A stretch of 36,221 nt of DNA. It comes from Sulfurimicrobium sp. (GTDB lineage: Bacteria; Pseudomonadota; Gammaproteobacteria; Burkholderiales; Sulfuricellaceae). The notes below the pieces were generated by a model that saw only the letters and a program-made list of their open reading frames with translations, was not told the origin of the DNA and made no database searches. The position numbers and the translations under genes are program-made. Shown here one piece after another: positions 8,461-15,948 of this stretch (its first letter is position 1; every line of letters begins with the position of its first letter). Where the stretch lies: contig JAUYFW010000172.1 in assembly GCA_030690835.1 (NCBI GenBank), positions 1-36,221 on the forward strand. The letters are read 5' to 3'.

Positions 8461-8640
8461 TGCACCAGATTCGATAAATTCATTAACGTGAAACTCGCGA
8501 AGCGAGCCTGCGTCCCTCTCTCCCTCTGGGAGAGAGCAAGGAGTGAGGGAAACTGGCATGGCGAAGCGCTGTTTCATTATTTGGGGCGGCGCTTCGCCAT
8601 GTCAGTTATGATTATTCAGGATTTACCCGGCAAAAGCAAA
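8461..8640. other. Divergent pepP/rlpA spacer with stem-loops and a repeat
   Basis: This 180-bp spacer holds a short palindrome CTCGCGAAGCGAG near 8493, a GC-rich repeat with CTGCGTCCCTCTCTCCC and its GGGAGAGAG counter-arm (about 8508-8550), and an inverted repeat with 18-base arms (one mismatch) at 8552-8569 and 8589-8606 around CATGGCGAAGCGC. Both genes' promoters must lie here but no convincing -35/-10 pair was identified. Confidence 0.6.
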
Positions 8641-9633
8641 ATGACCTTTTTCGACATATTGGCCGCAAAGCGGCACTGCGTCCCCCTCGCCCGCAGGCGG
8701 GAGAGGGTTAGGGGTGAGGGCATTGGACTGCTCTTGGCAAGCCTCGCTATATTCCATCTGGCCGGCTGCTCTTCGGTCACGCCTCGCGCCGAGCGTCCCG
8801 CATCCGCTGCCGCCAAACCGATCAAGGGCGGCGGCTATTATCTTGACGACGGCCCGGGCGATAATCCCCCCGCCAATCTCGATGCCATCCCGGACGCCGA
8901 GCCCAGGCCCGAACCCTTGAACAAGTTCGCCAACCGGCCCTATACCGTGCTGGGGCAGAGCTACACGCCTGCCACCCGGCTTGGCGCATACAAGGCGCGC
9001 GGCATTGCCTCCTGGTACGGTCGCCGTTACCACGGCCAGAAAACCGCCGTGGGCGAAACTTACGACATGTACGCCATGAGCGCCGCCCACCCCACCCTGC
9101 CCATCCCCAGCTACGCCCGGGTGACCAATGTCGGCAATGGCAAAGCGGTGGTGGTGCGCATCAACGACCGCGGACCGTTCCACAGCAATCGCCTGGTCGA
9201 CCTTTCCTACACTGCGGCCTACAAGCTGGGCGTGCTTAATGGTGGCACCAACCAGGTCGAGGTGGAAAGCATCGACCCCGGTAATTACCAGATGGCGGCA
9301 AGCAGACCCCCGGTCAATAACGCCGAGGTCAGCTCTGTTGCCACTGCGCAGCCATTGGCGCTGGTCGCCGCCACGCCGGCAGTGCCGCCTGCCACGGGAA
9401 CGGATGGCAGCGTCTTCCTGCAACTCGGCGCTTTCAGCTCGCGCGAAAATGCGGAGAACTTCAGCGGCAAGATGAAATTGGGCCTGGGACAACTGGTCGA
9501 AAAATTGCAGATCGTGGATGCCGGCGGCCTGTTCCGTGTTCGACTTGGGCCTTATGCCAGCCGTACCGAAGCAGGCGAGGCGGCCACCCGGATCGGCCAG
9601 GCGGCGAATATCTCGCCGGTGATTGCGCGCTAA
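8641..9633 (+). CDS. rlpA: Septal-ring lytic transglycosylase, lipoprotein RlpA
   Basis: RlpA cleaves denuded peptidoglycan at the septum. The 330-residue product from ATG 8641 has a lipobox (IFHLAGCSS, Cys about residue 43), a double-psi beta-barrel core with GIASWYGRRYHGQKTAVGE, YARVTNV and VVRINDRGPFHSNRLVDLS, and a C-terminal SPOR domain (about 255-330, VFLQLGAFSSRENAENF). The catalytic acid and the Asp of NDRGPF are present. The start is uncertain: ATG 8599 is also in frame. The residues before the hydrophobic core, about 12-30, are encoded by a dispersed GC-rich repeat (8678-8723), giving an unusually long, Arg-rich n-region. Function otherwise looks intact. RlpA next to dacA is a conserved pairing. 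Confidence 0.92.
   Translation: MTFFDILAAKRHCVPLARRRERVRGEGIGLLLASLAIFHLAGCSSVTPRAERPASAAAKPIKGGGYYLDDGPGDNPPANLDAIPDAEPRPEPLNKFANRPYTVLGQSYTPATRLGAYKARGIASWYGRRYHGQKTAVGETYDMYAMSAAHPTLPIPSYARVTNVGNGKAVVVRINDRGPFHSNRLVDLSYTAAYKLGVLNGGTNQVEVESIDPGNYQMAASRPPVNNAEVSSVATAQPLALVAATPAVPPATGTDGSVFLQLGAFSSRENAENFSGKMKLGLGQLVEKLQIVDAGGLFRVRLGPYASRTEAGEAATRIGQAANISPVIAR
8678..8723. repeat. CTGCGTCCC...GGGTGAGGG repeat inside rlpA 5' end
   Basis: The sequence runs from CACTGCGTCCCCCTCGCCCG through GGCGGGAGAGGG to GGGGTGAGGGCA. Related copies are at about 8508-8550 (same orientation) and 29924-29972 (opposite orientation, in waaA). The central CCCGCAGGCGGG forms a stem. It is translated as part of the RlpA signal peptide region. 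Confidence 0.85.
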
Positions 9634-9739
9634 ATGATGATCGCGAAATGATGGCCTACGCACTTTCCCGAGAGGGAGCGCAGGACCATCGCCGCTGCCC
9701 GGGGTTCCGCGCCCGGAGCGCCATCCATTCGGAAAGCAA

Positions 9740-10702
9740 ATGAGTTACCAGCCGCCTTTTTCAATTACCCCGGCGATTTTGCAAAGCGTGGCGGATATTT
9801 GTCAGTTGCTGGGCCGGTGGTCAGTGGTTGGCGACACCGCGCTATCGCCTCATTTGCGCCGCAACAATCGCATTCGCACGATTCAGGCTTCCCTCGCCAT
9901 CGAGAACAACACGCTCAGCCTGGAGCAAGTGACGGCGGTTATCGAAGGCAAGCGCGTGCTGGGTTTGCCGCGCGAAATTCAGGAAGTGCGCAACGCTTTT
10001 GCGGCTTACGAGAGTCTTGCGGACTGGCGGGCGAACAAGACCGATGATCTGCTGGCCGCGCATGGGATGCTGATGGCGGGGCTGGCTGACGATGCGGGCG
10101 CTTTTCGCGCGGGGGGCGTGGGTATTTATCGCGGCCGGGAGCTGGTTCACATGGCGCCACCCCCCAGCCGCGTGCCTGATCTGGTGGCGGACTTGCTGGC
10201 CTGGGTGGCGCGTGCCGAGGTTCACCCCTTGATTGCCAGCAGCGTATTCCATTACGAATTCGAATTCATTCACCCTTTTTCCGATGGCAACGGGCGCATG
10301 GGGCGGCTGTGGCAAACCTTGATCCTGAGCGAATGGCAGGCCCTTCTGGCCTATTTGCCGGTGGAAACGGTGATACGCGATCGGCAAGCGGATTATTACC
10401 GGGTCCTGGGCGAGGCCGATGCGGCTGCCGACGCCACCCCATTTGTCGGCTTCATGCTGCAAGCCTTGCTCGCGGCGATGCGGGAAGCAATGGCGCAAAC
10501 AGGTTCGGAGAAGAGTTCGGAGAAGAGTTCGGAGAAAATACTCGCCTGCCTACGCCAGACACCGAGTCTGTCAGCAAGAGACATTGCCCTGAAGCTGAAT
10601 ATGAGTCCGCGAGCGGTGGAAAAACAGCTTGCCGCGCTCAAGAAATCCGCTCGCCTGCGCCGGGTTGGGGCCGCCAAGGGCGGGCATTGGGAGGTGTTGT
10701 AA
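9740..10702 (+). CDS. Fic family AMPylase with C-terminal winged helix
   Basis: Fic proteins transfer AMP (or related groups) from nucleotides to protein hydroxyls. The active-site loop HPFSDGNGRMGR is perfect at residues 178-189. An N-terminal inhibitory helix motif SLAIENN (51-57, Glu55) makes this a self-inhibited class II Fic. The C-terminus (about 267-320, SARDIALKLNMSPRAVEKQL) is a winged helix-turn-helix. Between them the linker is a 12-base tandem repeat coding for SSEK three times (residues 255-266). The gene lies between rlpA and dacA, normally neighbours, so it was inserted. No antitoxin gene accompanies it; the internal helix would do that job. Targets are unknown. Confidence 0.95.
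   Translation: MSYQPPFSITPAILQSVADICQLLGRWSVVGDTALSPHLRRNNRIRTIQASLAIENNTLSLEQVTAVIEGKRVLGLPREIQEVRNAFAAYESLADWRANKTDDLLAAHGMLMAGLADDAGAFRAGGVGIYRGRELVHMAPPPSRVPDLVADLLAWVARAEVHPLIASSVFHYEFEFIHPFSDGNGRMGRLWQTLILSEWQALLAYLPVETVIRDRQADYYRVLGEADAAADATPFVGFMLQALLAAMREAMAQTGSEKSSEKSSEKILACLRQTPSLSARDIALKLNMSPRAVEKQLAALKKSARLRRVGAAKGGHWEVL
10502..10537 (+). repeat. 12-base tandem repeat in fic linker
   Basis: Three near-identical copies of AGTTCGGAGAAG encode (S/G)SEK units joining the Fic core to the winged helix. Such a unit can change copy number by slippage without breaking the frame, altering linker length. Confidence 0.85.
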
Positions 10703-10751
10703 GCCCGACCAGACCGCTAATGAGGAACCCGGACGCCAGTCGCCTGTCTGT

Positions 10752-10757
10752 TATAAT
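10752..10757 (+). promoter_or_regulatory. Probable -10 element of the dacA/C operon
   Basis: A perfect TATAAT stands 27 bases before the dacA/C ATG. The -35 region 17 bases upstream (CCGGAC) is a poor match, so an extended or activated promoter is possible. The position fits transcription of dacA/C through dat and ybeD-like. Confidence 0.45.
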
Positions 10758-10783
10758 TCACCGCCCTCACTCACGGACCCGAT

Positions 10784-11917
10784 ATGAAATACCTGTTGCT
10801 GATTTTCGCCTCACTATTCTCCACCCTTGCCGCCGCAGAGCAGGTCCTGCCGCTCCCCCCCGCCCCGCCTATCGCCGCCCGCGCCTACCTGCTCGCCGAC
10901 TTCCAGAGCGGACGCCTGCTGGTACAACAAGGCATCAATGATCGCGTCGAACCGGCTTCGTTGACCAAGCTGATGACGGCCTACCTGACCTTCACCGCCC
11001 TCAAGCAGGGACGGATCAAGATGGATCAGGTGCTGCCGGTTTCGGAGAAAGCCTGGCGCACCGAAGGTTCGCGCATGTTCATCGAGATCAACCGGCCTGT
11101 CACGGTAAACGAGCTGATCCACGGCATGATCATCCAGTCCGGCAACGACGCCTGCATCACGCTGGCGGAGGGTATTGCGGGCAGCGAGGAAGTGTTCGCT
11201 CAGATGATGAACCAGCAGGCGGTGCGACTGGGGATGAAAAACACCCATTACATGAATTCCACCGGCCTGCCGCACCCGCAGCATTACACCACGGCCTATG
11301 ATCTTTCGCTCTTGGCCGCAGCGATCATCCGCGACTTCCCCGAGGACTACAAGTTCTACTCGATGAAGGAATATCGCTACAACAACATCACCCAGCCCAA
11401 CCGTAACCGCCTGTTGTGGCTGGACCCCAGCGTGGACGGCATGAAGACCGGGCACACCGAATCCGCCGGCTTCTGCCTCATCGCCACGTCGAAACGCGAG
11501 CCGATGCGCCTGATCTCGGTGGTGCTGGGTGCCTCTTCCGACCATGTGCGCGCCACCGAAAGCCAGAAGCTGCTGAATTACGGCTTCCAGTTCTTCGAAA
11601 GCAAACGCCTTTACGCCAAAAATCAGACCATCTCCACCCTGCCGGTATGGAAAGGCAGCGAGAAAACGCTCAGGGCGGGGGTCAGCCAGGACCTCCTGGT
11701 CACCCTGCCCAAAGGCTATTACAGCCGCCTCAAAGCCACGGTGACCAGCAAGCAGCCGTTGCTCGCCCCGATTTCCGCCGGCCAGGTAGTGGGTACTATC
11801 CAGCTCACGCTGGACGACAAGCCCTTTGCCAGTTATCCGCTGGTGGCACTGGATAACGTGGCGATGGGTAATGTCTTCGGGCGTGCGCTGGATAGCGTCA
11901 AGCTGTGGTTCAAATAG
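10784..11917 (+). CDS. dacA: D-alanyl-D-alanine carboxypeptidase (PBP5/6 type)
   Basis: A low-molecular-weight penicillin-binding protein that trims the terminal D-Ala of peptidoglycan stem peptides. The 377-residue precursor has a signal peptide (1-18, LFSTLAAA) and the serine-peptidase S11 motifs: Ser59-x-x-Lys62 in EPASLTKLM, Ser119-Gly-Asn in IQSGNDA and Lys221-Thr-Gly in GMKTGHTES. The C-terminal PBP5 beta domain (about 275-355) is followed by an amphipathic membrane anchor ending FGRALDSVKLWFK. Whether it is closest to dacA, dacC or dacD cannot be decided by eye; the neighbourhood (rlpA, ybeD, lipB) matches dacA. The next gene, dat, starts inside its last codons. Confidence 0.95.
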   Translation: MKYLLLIFASLFSTLAAAEQVLPLPPAPPIAARAYLLADFQSGRLLVQQGINDRVEPASLTKLMTAYLTFTALKQGRIKMDQVLPVSEKAWRTEGSRMFIEINRPVTVNELIHGMIIQSGNDACITLAEGIAGSEEVFAQMMNQQAVRLGMKNTHYMNSTGLPHPQHYTTAYDLSLLAAAIIRDFPEDYKFYSMKEYRYNNITQPNRNRLLWLDPSVDGMKTGHTESAGFCLIATSKREPMRLISVVLGASSDHVRATESQKLLNYGFQFFESKRLYAKNQTISTLPVWKGSEKTLRAGVSQDLLVTLPKGYYSRLKATVTSKQPLLAPISAGQVVGTIQLTLDDKPFASYPLVALDNVAMGNVFGRALDSVKLWFK

Positions 11918-12768
11918 TCTATTTGAACGGTGCCTTTCTGCCGCTGGAAGAAGCCCGCGTGCCGGTGCTGGACCGCGGCTTCATCTTCGGTGATGGCGTG
12001 TACGAGGTGATCCCGGCCTACTCGCGCCATCCTTTCCGTCTTGCCGAGCATTTGCAGCGATTGCAGCACAGCCTGGACGGCATTCGCCTGTTCAATCCCC
12101 ATTCGGATGTCGAATGGCATGAACTGGTGCGGGGGCTGATAGCGCGCAACGAGGGCGAGGACCAATACCTCTACCTGCACATCACGCGCGGCGTGGCCAG
12201 GCGCGACCATGCTTTTCCCCAGGACACGCCGCCCACCGTATTCATGATGAGCAGCCCGCTGGCGCCCGCCGCCCCAGCGCTGCGGGAACACGGCGTGGTG
12301 GCCATCACCGCGCCGGACAACCGCTGGCTGCGCTGCGACATCAAGGCCATTTCGCTGCTGCCCAACGTGCTGCTGCGCCAGCTGGCGGTGGACGCCGGCG
12401 CCGCCGAAACCGTGCTGTTGCGCGACGGCTTCCTCAGCGAAGGTGCGGCCAGCAACATTTTTGTCGTCAAGGATGGCGTCCTGCTTGCTCCGCCCAAAGA
12501 TCACCTGATGCTGCCGGGGATCACCTACGACGTGGTGCTGGAGCTTGCCGCCGCCCATGGCATTCCCTCGCGCGTGGCGCCGGTAGCCGAAAGCACGCTG
12601 CGTGGCGCGGATGAAATCTGGCTGACTTCCTCCACCCGCGAAGTGCAGGCCATCACCCGCCTCGACGGTAGCCCGGTTGGCACCGGCGAGCCGGGGCCAT
12701 TGTTCCGCAAAATGGACCAGTTTTACCAGGATTACAAAGCCACCATAATGCGCCAACCCTCGCCATGA
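11905..12768 (+). CDS. dat: D-amino acid aminotransferase (PLP fold class IV)
   Basis: This enzyme interconverts D-amino acids and 2-oxo acids, probably supplying or recycling D-Ala/D-Glu for the cell wall. It is 287 residues from a GTG start (11905) that overlaps the dacA stop by 13 bases, so it depends on the dacA transcript and perhaps on its translation. The Schiff-base lysine is Lys147 in RCDIKAISLLPNVL, and the cofactor-contact Glu179 is in DGFLSEGAASNIF. The N-terminus VYLNGAFLPLEEARVPVLDRGF is typical of D-Ala transaminases; branched-chain aminotransferase is less likely given the context beside a D,D-carboxypeptidase. Its stop overlaps the next start as ATGA. Confidence 0.92.
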   Translation: MVQIVYLNGAFLPLEEARVPVLDRGFIFGDGVYEVIPAYSRHPFRLAEHLQRLQHSLDGIRLFNPHSDVEWHELVRGLIARNEGEDQYLYLHITRGVARRDHAFPQDTPPTVFMMSSPLAPAAPALREHGVVAITAPDNRWLRCDIKAISLLPNVLLRQLAVDAGAAETVLLRDGFLSEGAASNIFVVKDGVLLAPPKDHLMLPGITYDVVLELAAAHGIPSRVAPVAESTLRGADEIWLTSSTREVQAITRLDGSPVGTGEPGPLFRKMDQFYQDYKATIMRQPSP

Positions 12769-13046
12769 ATGATCAGGATATGAGCACCCAGGAAACCCTG
12801 CTGGAATTCCCCTGCGCCTTCCCCATCAAGATCATGGGGCGGATGGAGGACGCTTTCGCCGCTACCATGGTGGAAGTCGTGCTGAGCCACGCGCCGGATT
12901 TCGACGCAGCCAGCGTGAGCATGAAAGCCAGCAGCGGCAACAAGTATCTGTCTCTCACCTGCACCATCAACGCCACGTCGAAACAGCAACTGGACGATCT
13001 TTACCGTGAAATCAGCGCGCATCCGCTGGTGGTGATGGCGCTTTAG
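12765..13046 (+). CDS. DUF493 (YbeD-like) protein
   Basis: A 93-residue protein of the DUF493/YbeD family, a small ACT-like fold of unknown function. The typical segments are LLEFPCAFPIKIMG (residues 12-25) and the C-terminal QQLDDLYREISAHPLVVMAL. The ATG at 12765 overlaps the dat stop; an internal ATG at 12780 is a possible alternative start. In E. coli ybeD also sits between dacA and lipB, so the position is conserved and a link to lipoate metabolism has been proposed for the family only by neighbourhood. Confidence 0.92.
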   Translation: MNDQDMSTQETLLEFPCAFPIKIMGRMEDAFAATMVEVVLSHAPDFDAASVSMKASSGNKYLSLTCTINATSKQQLDDLYREISAHPLVVMAL

Positions 13047-13049
13047 AGC

Positions 13050-13131
13050 GTGAAGAGTGAAAGGTGAAATGTGAAAAGTTGGACTAGAGAGGCGCCATTA
13101 CCCGCTTCACACTTCACTTTTCACGCTTCAC
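13050..13131. repeat. Inverted array of GTGAANN heptads before lipB
   Basis: Four tandem 7-base units GTGAAGA, GTGAAAG, GTGAAAT, GTGAAAA (13050-13077) are mirrored by four units of the complementary form GCTTCAC, ACTTCAC, TTTTCAC, GCTTCAC (13104-13131). Together they can form a 28-bp stem with a 26-base loop. The array spans the spacer between the DUF493 gene and the likely lipB start. Confidence 0.9.
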
Positions 13132-13136
13132 TCAAA

Positions 13137-13820
13137 GTGCGATACCTCGGCATCGTGGAATATGAGCCCACCTTCCAGGCCATGCAGGACTTCACCGCCC
13201 AGCGCAATGCGGAAACCCCGGACGAAATCTGGCTGTTGCAGCATCCGCCGGTTTACACCCAGGGTCTGGCCGGCAAGCCGGAACACCTGCTGCGGACGAG
13301 CCAGATTCCGGTGGTGAAGATTGACCGCGGCGGCCAGATCACTTATCACGGCCCTGGTCAGGTCGTGGCGTATATCCTGCTCGACCTCAAGCGGCACGGC
13401 ATGGGCGTCAAGGAACTGGTGCGCCGCATGGAGCAGGCGGTGATCGATCTGCTGGCTGTCCATGGCGTGCTGGCCGCGCGGCGCGACAAGGCGCCCGGCG
13501 TGTACGTGAACAATGCCAAGATCGCCGCGCTGGGATTGCGCATCAGGAACAACTGCAGCTACCACGGCCTGTGTCTTAACGTGGACATGGATCTCACGCC
13601 CTACGCCAGCATCAATCCCTGCGGCTATGCCGGGCTGGAGGTGACGCAGACCCGCGACCAGGGCGTGAACGCTGATGCGGATACGCTGGCGGAGGAACTG
13701 GCGCGGCATCTGCTGTTGCAGTTGGGATATACTGAAAAACGAATTAACCACGGAGGACACGGAGAGCACGGAGATTCTTCCACGCAAACCTCCGTGTCCT
13801 CCGTGCTCTCCGTGGTTTAA
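13137..13820 (+). CDS. lipB: Octanoyl-[ACP]:protein N-octanoyltransferase LipB
   Basis: LipB moves octanoate from acyl carrier protein to the lipoyl domains of 2-oxoacid dehydrogenases and GcvH. From GTG 13137 (MRYLGIVEYEPTF) it has 227 residues. The signature DRGGQITYHGPGQ is at about 63-75, Lys128 in NNAKIAALGL and the catalytic Cys162 in INPCGYAGLEVTQ. An in-frame GTG at 13071 would add 22 residues read from a heptad repeat; the inner start agrees with family length. The last 25 residues (RINHGGHGEHG onward, from about 203) and the stop come from a second repeat, so the native C-terminus has been extended. The catalytic core is intact. Confidence 0.94.
   Translation: MRYLGIVEYEPTFQAMQDFTAQRNAETPDEIWLLQHPPVYTQGLAGKPEHLLRTSQIPVVKIDRGGQITYHGPGQVVAYILLDLKRHGMGVKELVRRMEQAVIDLLAVHGVLAARRDKAPGVYVNNAKIAALGLRIRNNCSYHGLCLNVDMDLTPYASINPCGYAGLEVTQTRDQGVNADADTLAEELARHLLLQLGYTEKRINHGGHGEHGDSSTQTSVSSVLSVV
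13746..13817. repeat. CACGGAG nonamer inverted repeat at lipB 3' end
   Basis: The left arm is three 9-base units ending CACGGAG (13746-13773); the right arm (13790-13817) is the inverted form with the second and third units swapped. It codes for the last residues of LipB. A degenerate relative forms the outer arms at 1543-1670. Confidence 0.9.
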
Positions 13821-13832
13821 ATCAAGGTTCTC

Positions 13833-14864
13833 ATGGCAGACCCAAAACTTCACAAAGGCGCCGCCAAGACGTCGCGCATCCCGATCAAGATCGTGCCCCA
13901 GGAGCCGTTGCGCAAGCCTGCGTGGATACGCAGCAAGGTGGCGTCGGGCGGAAAGTTCGGCGAGATCAAGCACATCCTGCGCGAGCACGGTCTGCACACG
14001 GTGTGCGAGGAAGCCTCCTGCCCCAATATCGGCGAGTGCTTCAGCCACGGCACCGCCACTTTCATGATCCTCGGCGACCTGTGCACGCGGCGCTGCCCGT
14101 TCTGCGACGTGGGCCACGGCAAGCCCCTGCCGCCGGATGCCGGCGAGCCGGAACAACTGGCGCGCACCATCGCCGCCATGAAGCTGAAATACGTGGTCAT
14201 CACCAGCGTCGACCGGGACGATCTGCGCGATGGCGGGGCCGGGCATTTCGCCGCCTGCATCGGCGCCGTGCGCGCTGCCTCGCCGCACACCCGCATCGAA
14301 ACCCTGGTGCCCGATTTCCGTGGCCGCATGGACGCCGCCCTGGAAATTCTCGGCAATGAGCCGCCTGACATATTCAACCACAACCTGGAAACCGTGCCGC
14401 GCCTTTACAAACAGGCCCGCCCTGGCGCCGATTACGCCCATTCGCTGCAACTGCTGCAGGCCTTCAAGCAAAAACACCCCGCCATCCCGACCAAATCCGG
14501 CCTGATGGTCGGCCTGGGCGAAACCGACGCGGAAATCCTTGATGTAATGCGTGACCTGCGCGCCCACGACGTGGACATGCTGACCATCGGCCAATACCTG
14601 CAACCCTCGCGCCACCACCTGCCGGTGACGCGCTTCGTGACACCGCAGCAGTTCGAGGCGTTCTCCCGCGCGGCAAACGAAATGGGCTTCAAGAATGCCG
14701 CCTGCGGACCGATGGTGCGGTCCAGCTATCACGCCGATTTGCAGGCGCTGGCAGCGTGGGATACCGAAAATCATTTCCGCACCCTGGCGGCCACCGGCGA
14801 TGTGCGCCAAGCGCTGGCAATCCTGGATCGGCTTGATGCCGAAGACAGTAAAACGGCATTTTGA
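13833..14864 (+). CDS. lipA: Lipoyl synthase LipA
   Basis: A radical SAM enzyme inserting two sulfurs into protein-bound octanoate. The product has 343 residues. The auxiliary cluster cysteines are Cys58, Cys63 and Cys69 ([12 protein letters not shown]), and the radical SAM cluster is Cys84, Cys88 and Cys91 (CTRRCPFC). The conserved RSSY motif at 296-299 supplies the serine ligand of the auxiliary cluster. The ATG follows the lipB stop by 12 bases, so lipB and lipA form a functional pair: LipB makes the substrate for LipA. All required residues are present. Confidence 0.98.
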   Translation: MADPKLHKGAAKTSRIPIKIVPQEPLRKPAWIRSKVASGGKFGEIKHILREHGLHTVCEEASCPNIGECFSHGTATFMILGDLCTRRCPFCDVGHGKPLPPDAGEPEQLARTIAAMKLKYVVITSVDRDDLRDGGAGHFAACIGAVRAASPHTRIETLVPDFRGRMDAALEILGNEPPDIFNHNLETVPRLYKQARPGADYAHSLQLLQAFKQKHPAIPTKSGLMVGLGETDAEILDVMRDLRAHDVDMLTIGQYLQPSRHHLPVTRFVTPQQFEAFSRAANEMGFKNAACGPMVRSSYHADLQALAAWDTENHFRTLAATGDVRQALAILDRLDAEDSKTAF

Positions 14865-15059
14865 GTTGGGGCGTGATCTTTGAACAATCGTATTGCCGCA
14901 TTGGCAGCCGGGCCTATAAACAAGTTACCCGGCATCAGTCCGCCTCGCGCCCCTTGAATGTCCCTGATCTGCCGGTACGGGTAGGGGATGAGTTGGTTTG
15001 ATGGCCGCCGGATAAAACGCAGTCCATGTTTTTTAACCTGCCCCATTACAAAAATCCGG

Positions 15060-15087
15060 TTGACGATGATGCGACCGGGTATATACT
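15060..15087 (+). promoter_or_regulatory. Probable sigma-70 promoter of vapBC
   Basis: TTGACG (15060-15065) and TATACT (15082-15087) are separated by 16 bases, about 30 bases before the vapB ATG. The AT-rich stretch TATATACTAATAAACTATATT over and after the -10 would suit binding by the antitoxin. Confidence 0.55.
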
Positions 15088-15118
15088 AATAAACTATATT
15101 TCAATAGCCGGGGCCACC

Positions 15119-15352
15119 ATGAAAATCGCAAAACTGTTTCAAAATGGCCAGAGCCAAGCGGTCAGGCTTCCAAAGGAATTCCGCTTCGAGGGCGAAGAGG
15201 TGTTCATCAAAAAAACCGGTAATGTGGTGATGCTGATCCCGATTTTACATTCTTGGGATTCCTTGCTGGGTAGCCTGGATAAATTCACCCCCGATTTCAT
15301 GTCCGAGCGCAACCAGCCGCAACAACAGCCCCGTGAGGATGTTTTTGCATGA
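15119..15352 (+). CDS. vapB: VapB-type antitoxin (AbrB/SpoVT fold)
   Basis: A 77-residue antitoxin that binds the VapC ribonuclease and represses the operon. The AbrB-type swapped-hairpin DNA-binding region is MKIAKLFQNGQSQAVRLP (1-18) followed by KEFRFEGEEVFIKK. The C-terminal tail (about 45-77, LLGSLDKFTPDFM) is the toxin-binding part. The ATG at 15119 was preferred over the upstream in-frame codons because the domain begins exactly there. It overlaps vapC by ATGA. The nearby TTGACG/TATACT promoter fits autoregulation. Confidence 0.92.
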   Translation: MKIAKLFQNGQSQAVRLPKEFRFEGEEVFIKKTGNVVMLIPILHSWDSLLGSLDKFTPDFMSERNQPQQQPREDVFA

Positions 15353-15756
15353 TTGTGATGTTGGACACCAATACCTGCATCGCACTGATCAAACGCAAGC
15401 CGGTTCACGCCTTACAAAAATTCAGTGAATATCAGGTCGGCGACATTGGCATCTCAGCCGTAACGCTGGCAGAGCTACGCTACGGCGTTTCCAAAAGCCA
15501 GCACCAAGCCAGAAATCAGGCGGCACTGGATGAGTTCATGCTGCCACTGGAATTTGCGGCATTCGATGAGCAGGCAACGGTCGCTTATGGGGTACTGCGT
15601 GCGGCGCTGGAAAAACAGGGCACTCCCATAGGCCCGCTGGATACCATGATAGCCGCGCATGCACTAAGTCTGGGCGTAACGCTGGTCACGAATAATACGC
15701 GGGAGTTTAATCGTGTCCCCGCGCTTACGGTCGTTGACTGGATCAAGCACGATTAG
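15349..15756 (+). CDS. vapC: VapC toxin, PIN-domain ribonuclease
   Basis: VapC proteins cut tRNA or rRNA when freed from VapB. The 135-residue PIN domain has the acidic metal-binding residues Asp6 (MLDTNTC), Glu42 (LAELRYG), Asp98 (GPLDTMIAAHA) and the NN/TREF region near 115-120. The start overlaps the vapB stop, showing the pair is translated together. It matches the MvpT/VapC subgroup (MLDTNICIYLIK-like start) paired with AbrB-type VapB antitoxins. The active site looks complete. Confidence 0.94.
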   Translation: MIVMLDTNTCIALIKRKPVHALQKFSEYQVGDIGISAVTLAELRYGVSKSQHQARNQAALDEFMLPLEFAAFDEQATVAYGVLRAALEKQGTPIGPLDTMIAAHALSLGVTLVTNNTREFNRVPALTVVDWIKHD

Positions 15757-15948
15757 CAGTATGTATTTTAATCCCCGTGAGCGAGGCGGGCTTTCAGTGT
15801 GTTGGCGGGACAATCGGGCTACGTCCCCTATATATTGATAATTCTAGATTTCTCAGTTGGCACGTATCTATAACTTGCCGAGCATTAAGCAGGCTGCGGC
15901 ATTCAAGCACTCTCCCAACTGGCGATGAGAAATTTGGATATTTGCGCT
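15757..15948. other. Spacer between vapC and vsr
   Basis: About 190 bases of lower GC with no recognised gene, hairpin or clear promoter. The short open frame across it has no family features. The left boundary of the restriction island probably lies here. Confidence 0.4.

Noticed and set aside
7411-8640. Long in-frame extension upstream of rlpA on the plus strand
   Set aside because: It is antisense to pepP, whose metal ligands and length are clear; the extension has no family features and would put the lipobox in mid-protein.
11833-12756. 307-codon minus-strand frame across dat
   Set aside because: Antisense to a class IV aminotransferase with its PLP lysine and coupled starts.
13050-13131. 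CRISPR array
   Set aside because: Units are 7 bases, without spacers, in an inverted arrangement; no cas genes are present.
13128-14810. 560-codon minus-strand frame across lipB and lipA
   Set aside because: Antisense to two enzymes with all catalytic residues visible; the translation resembles no protein and is low in complexity.
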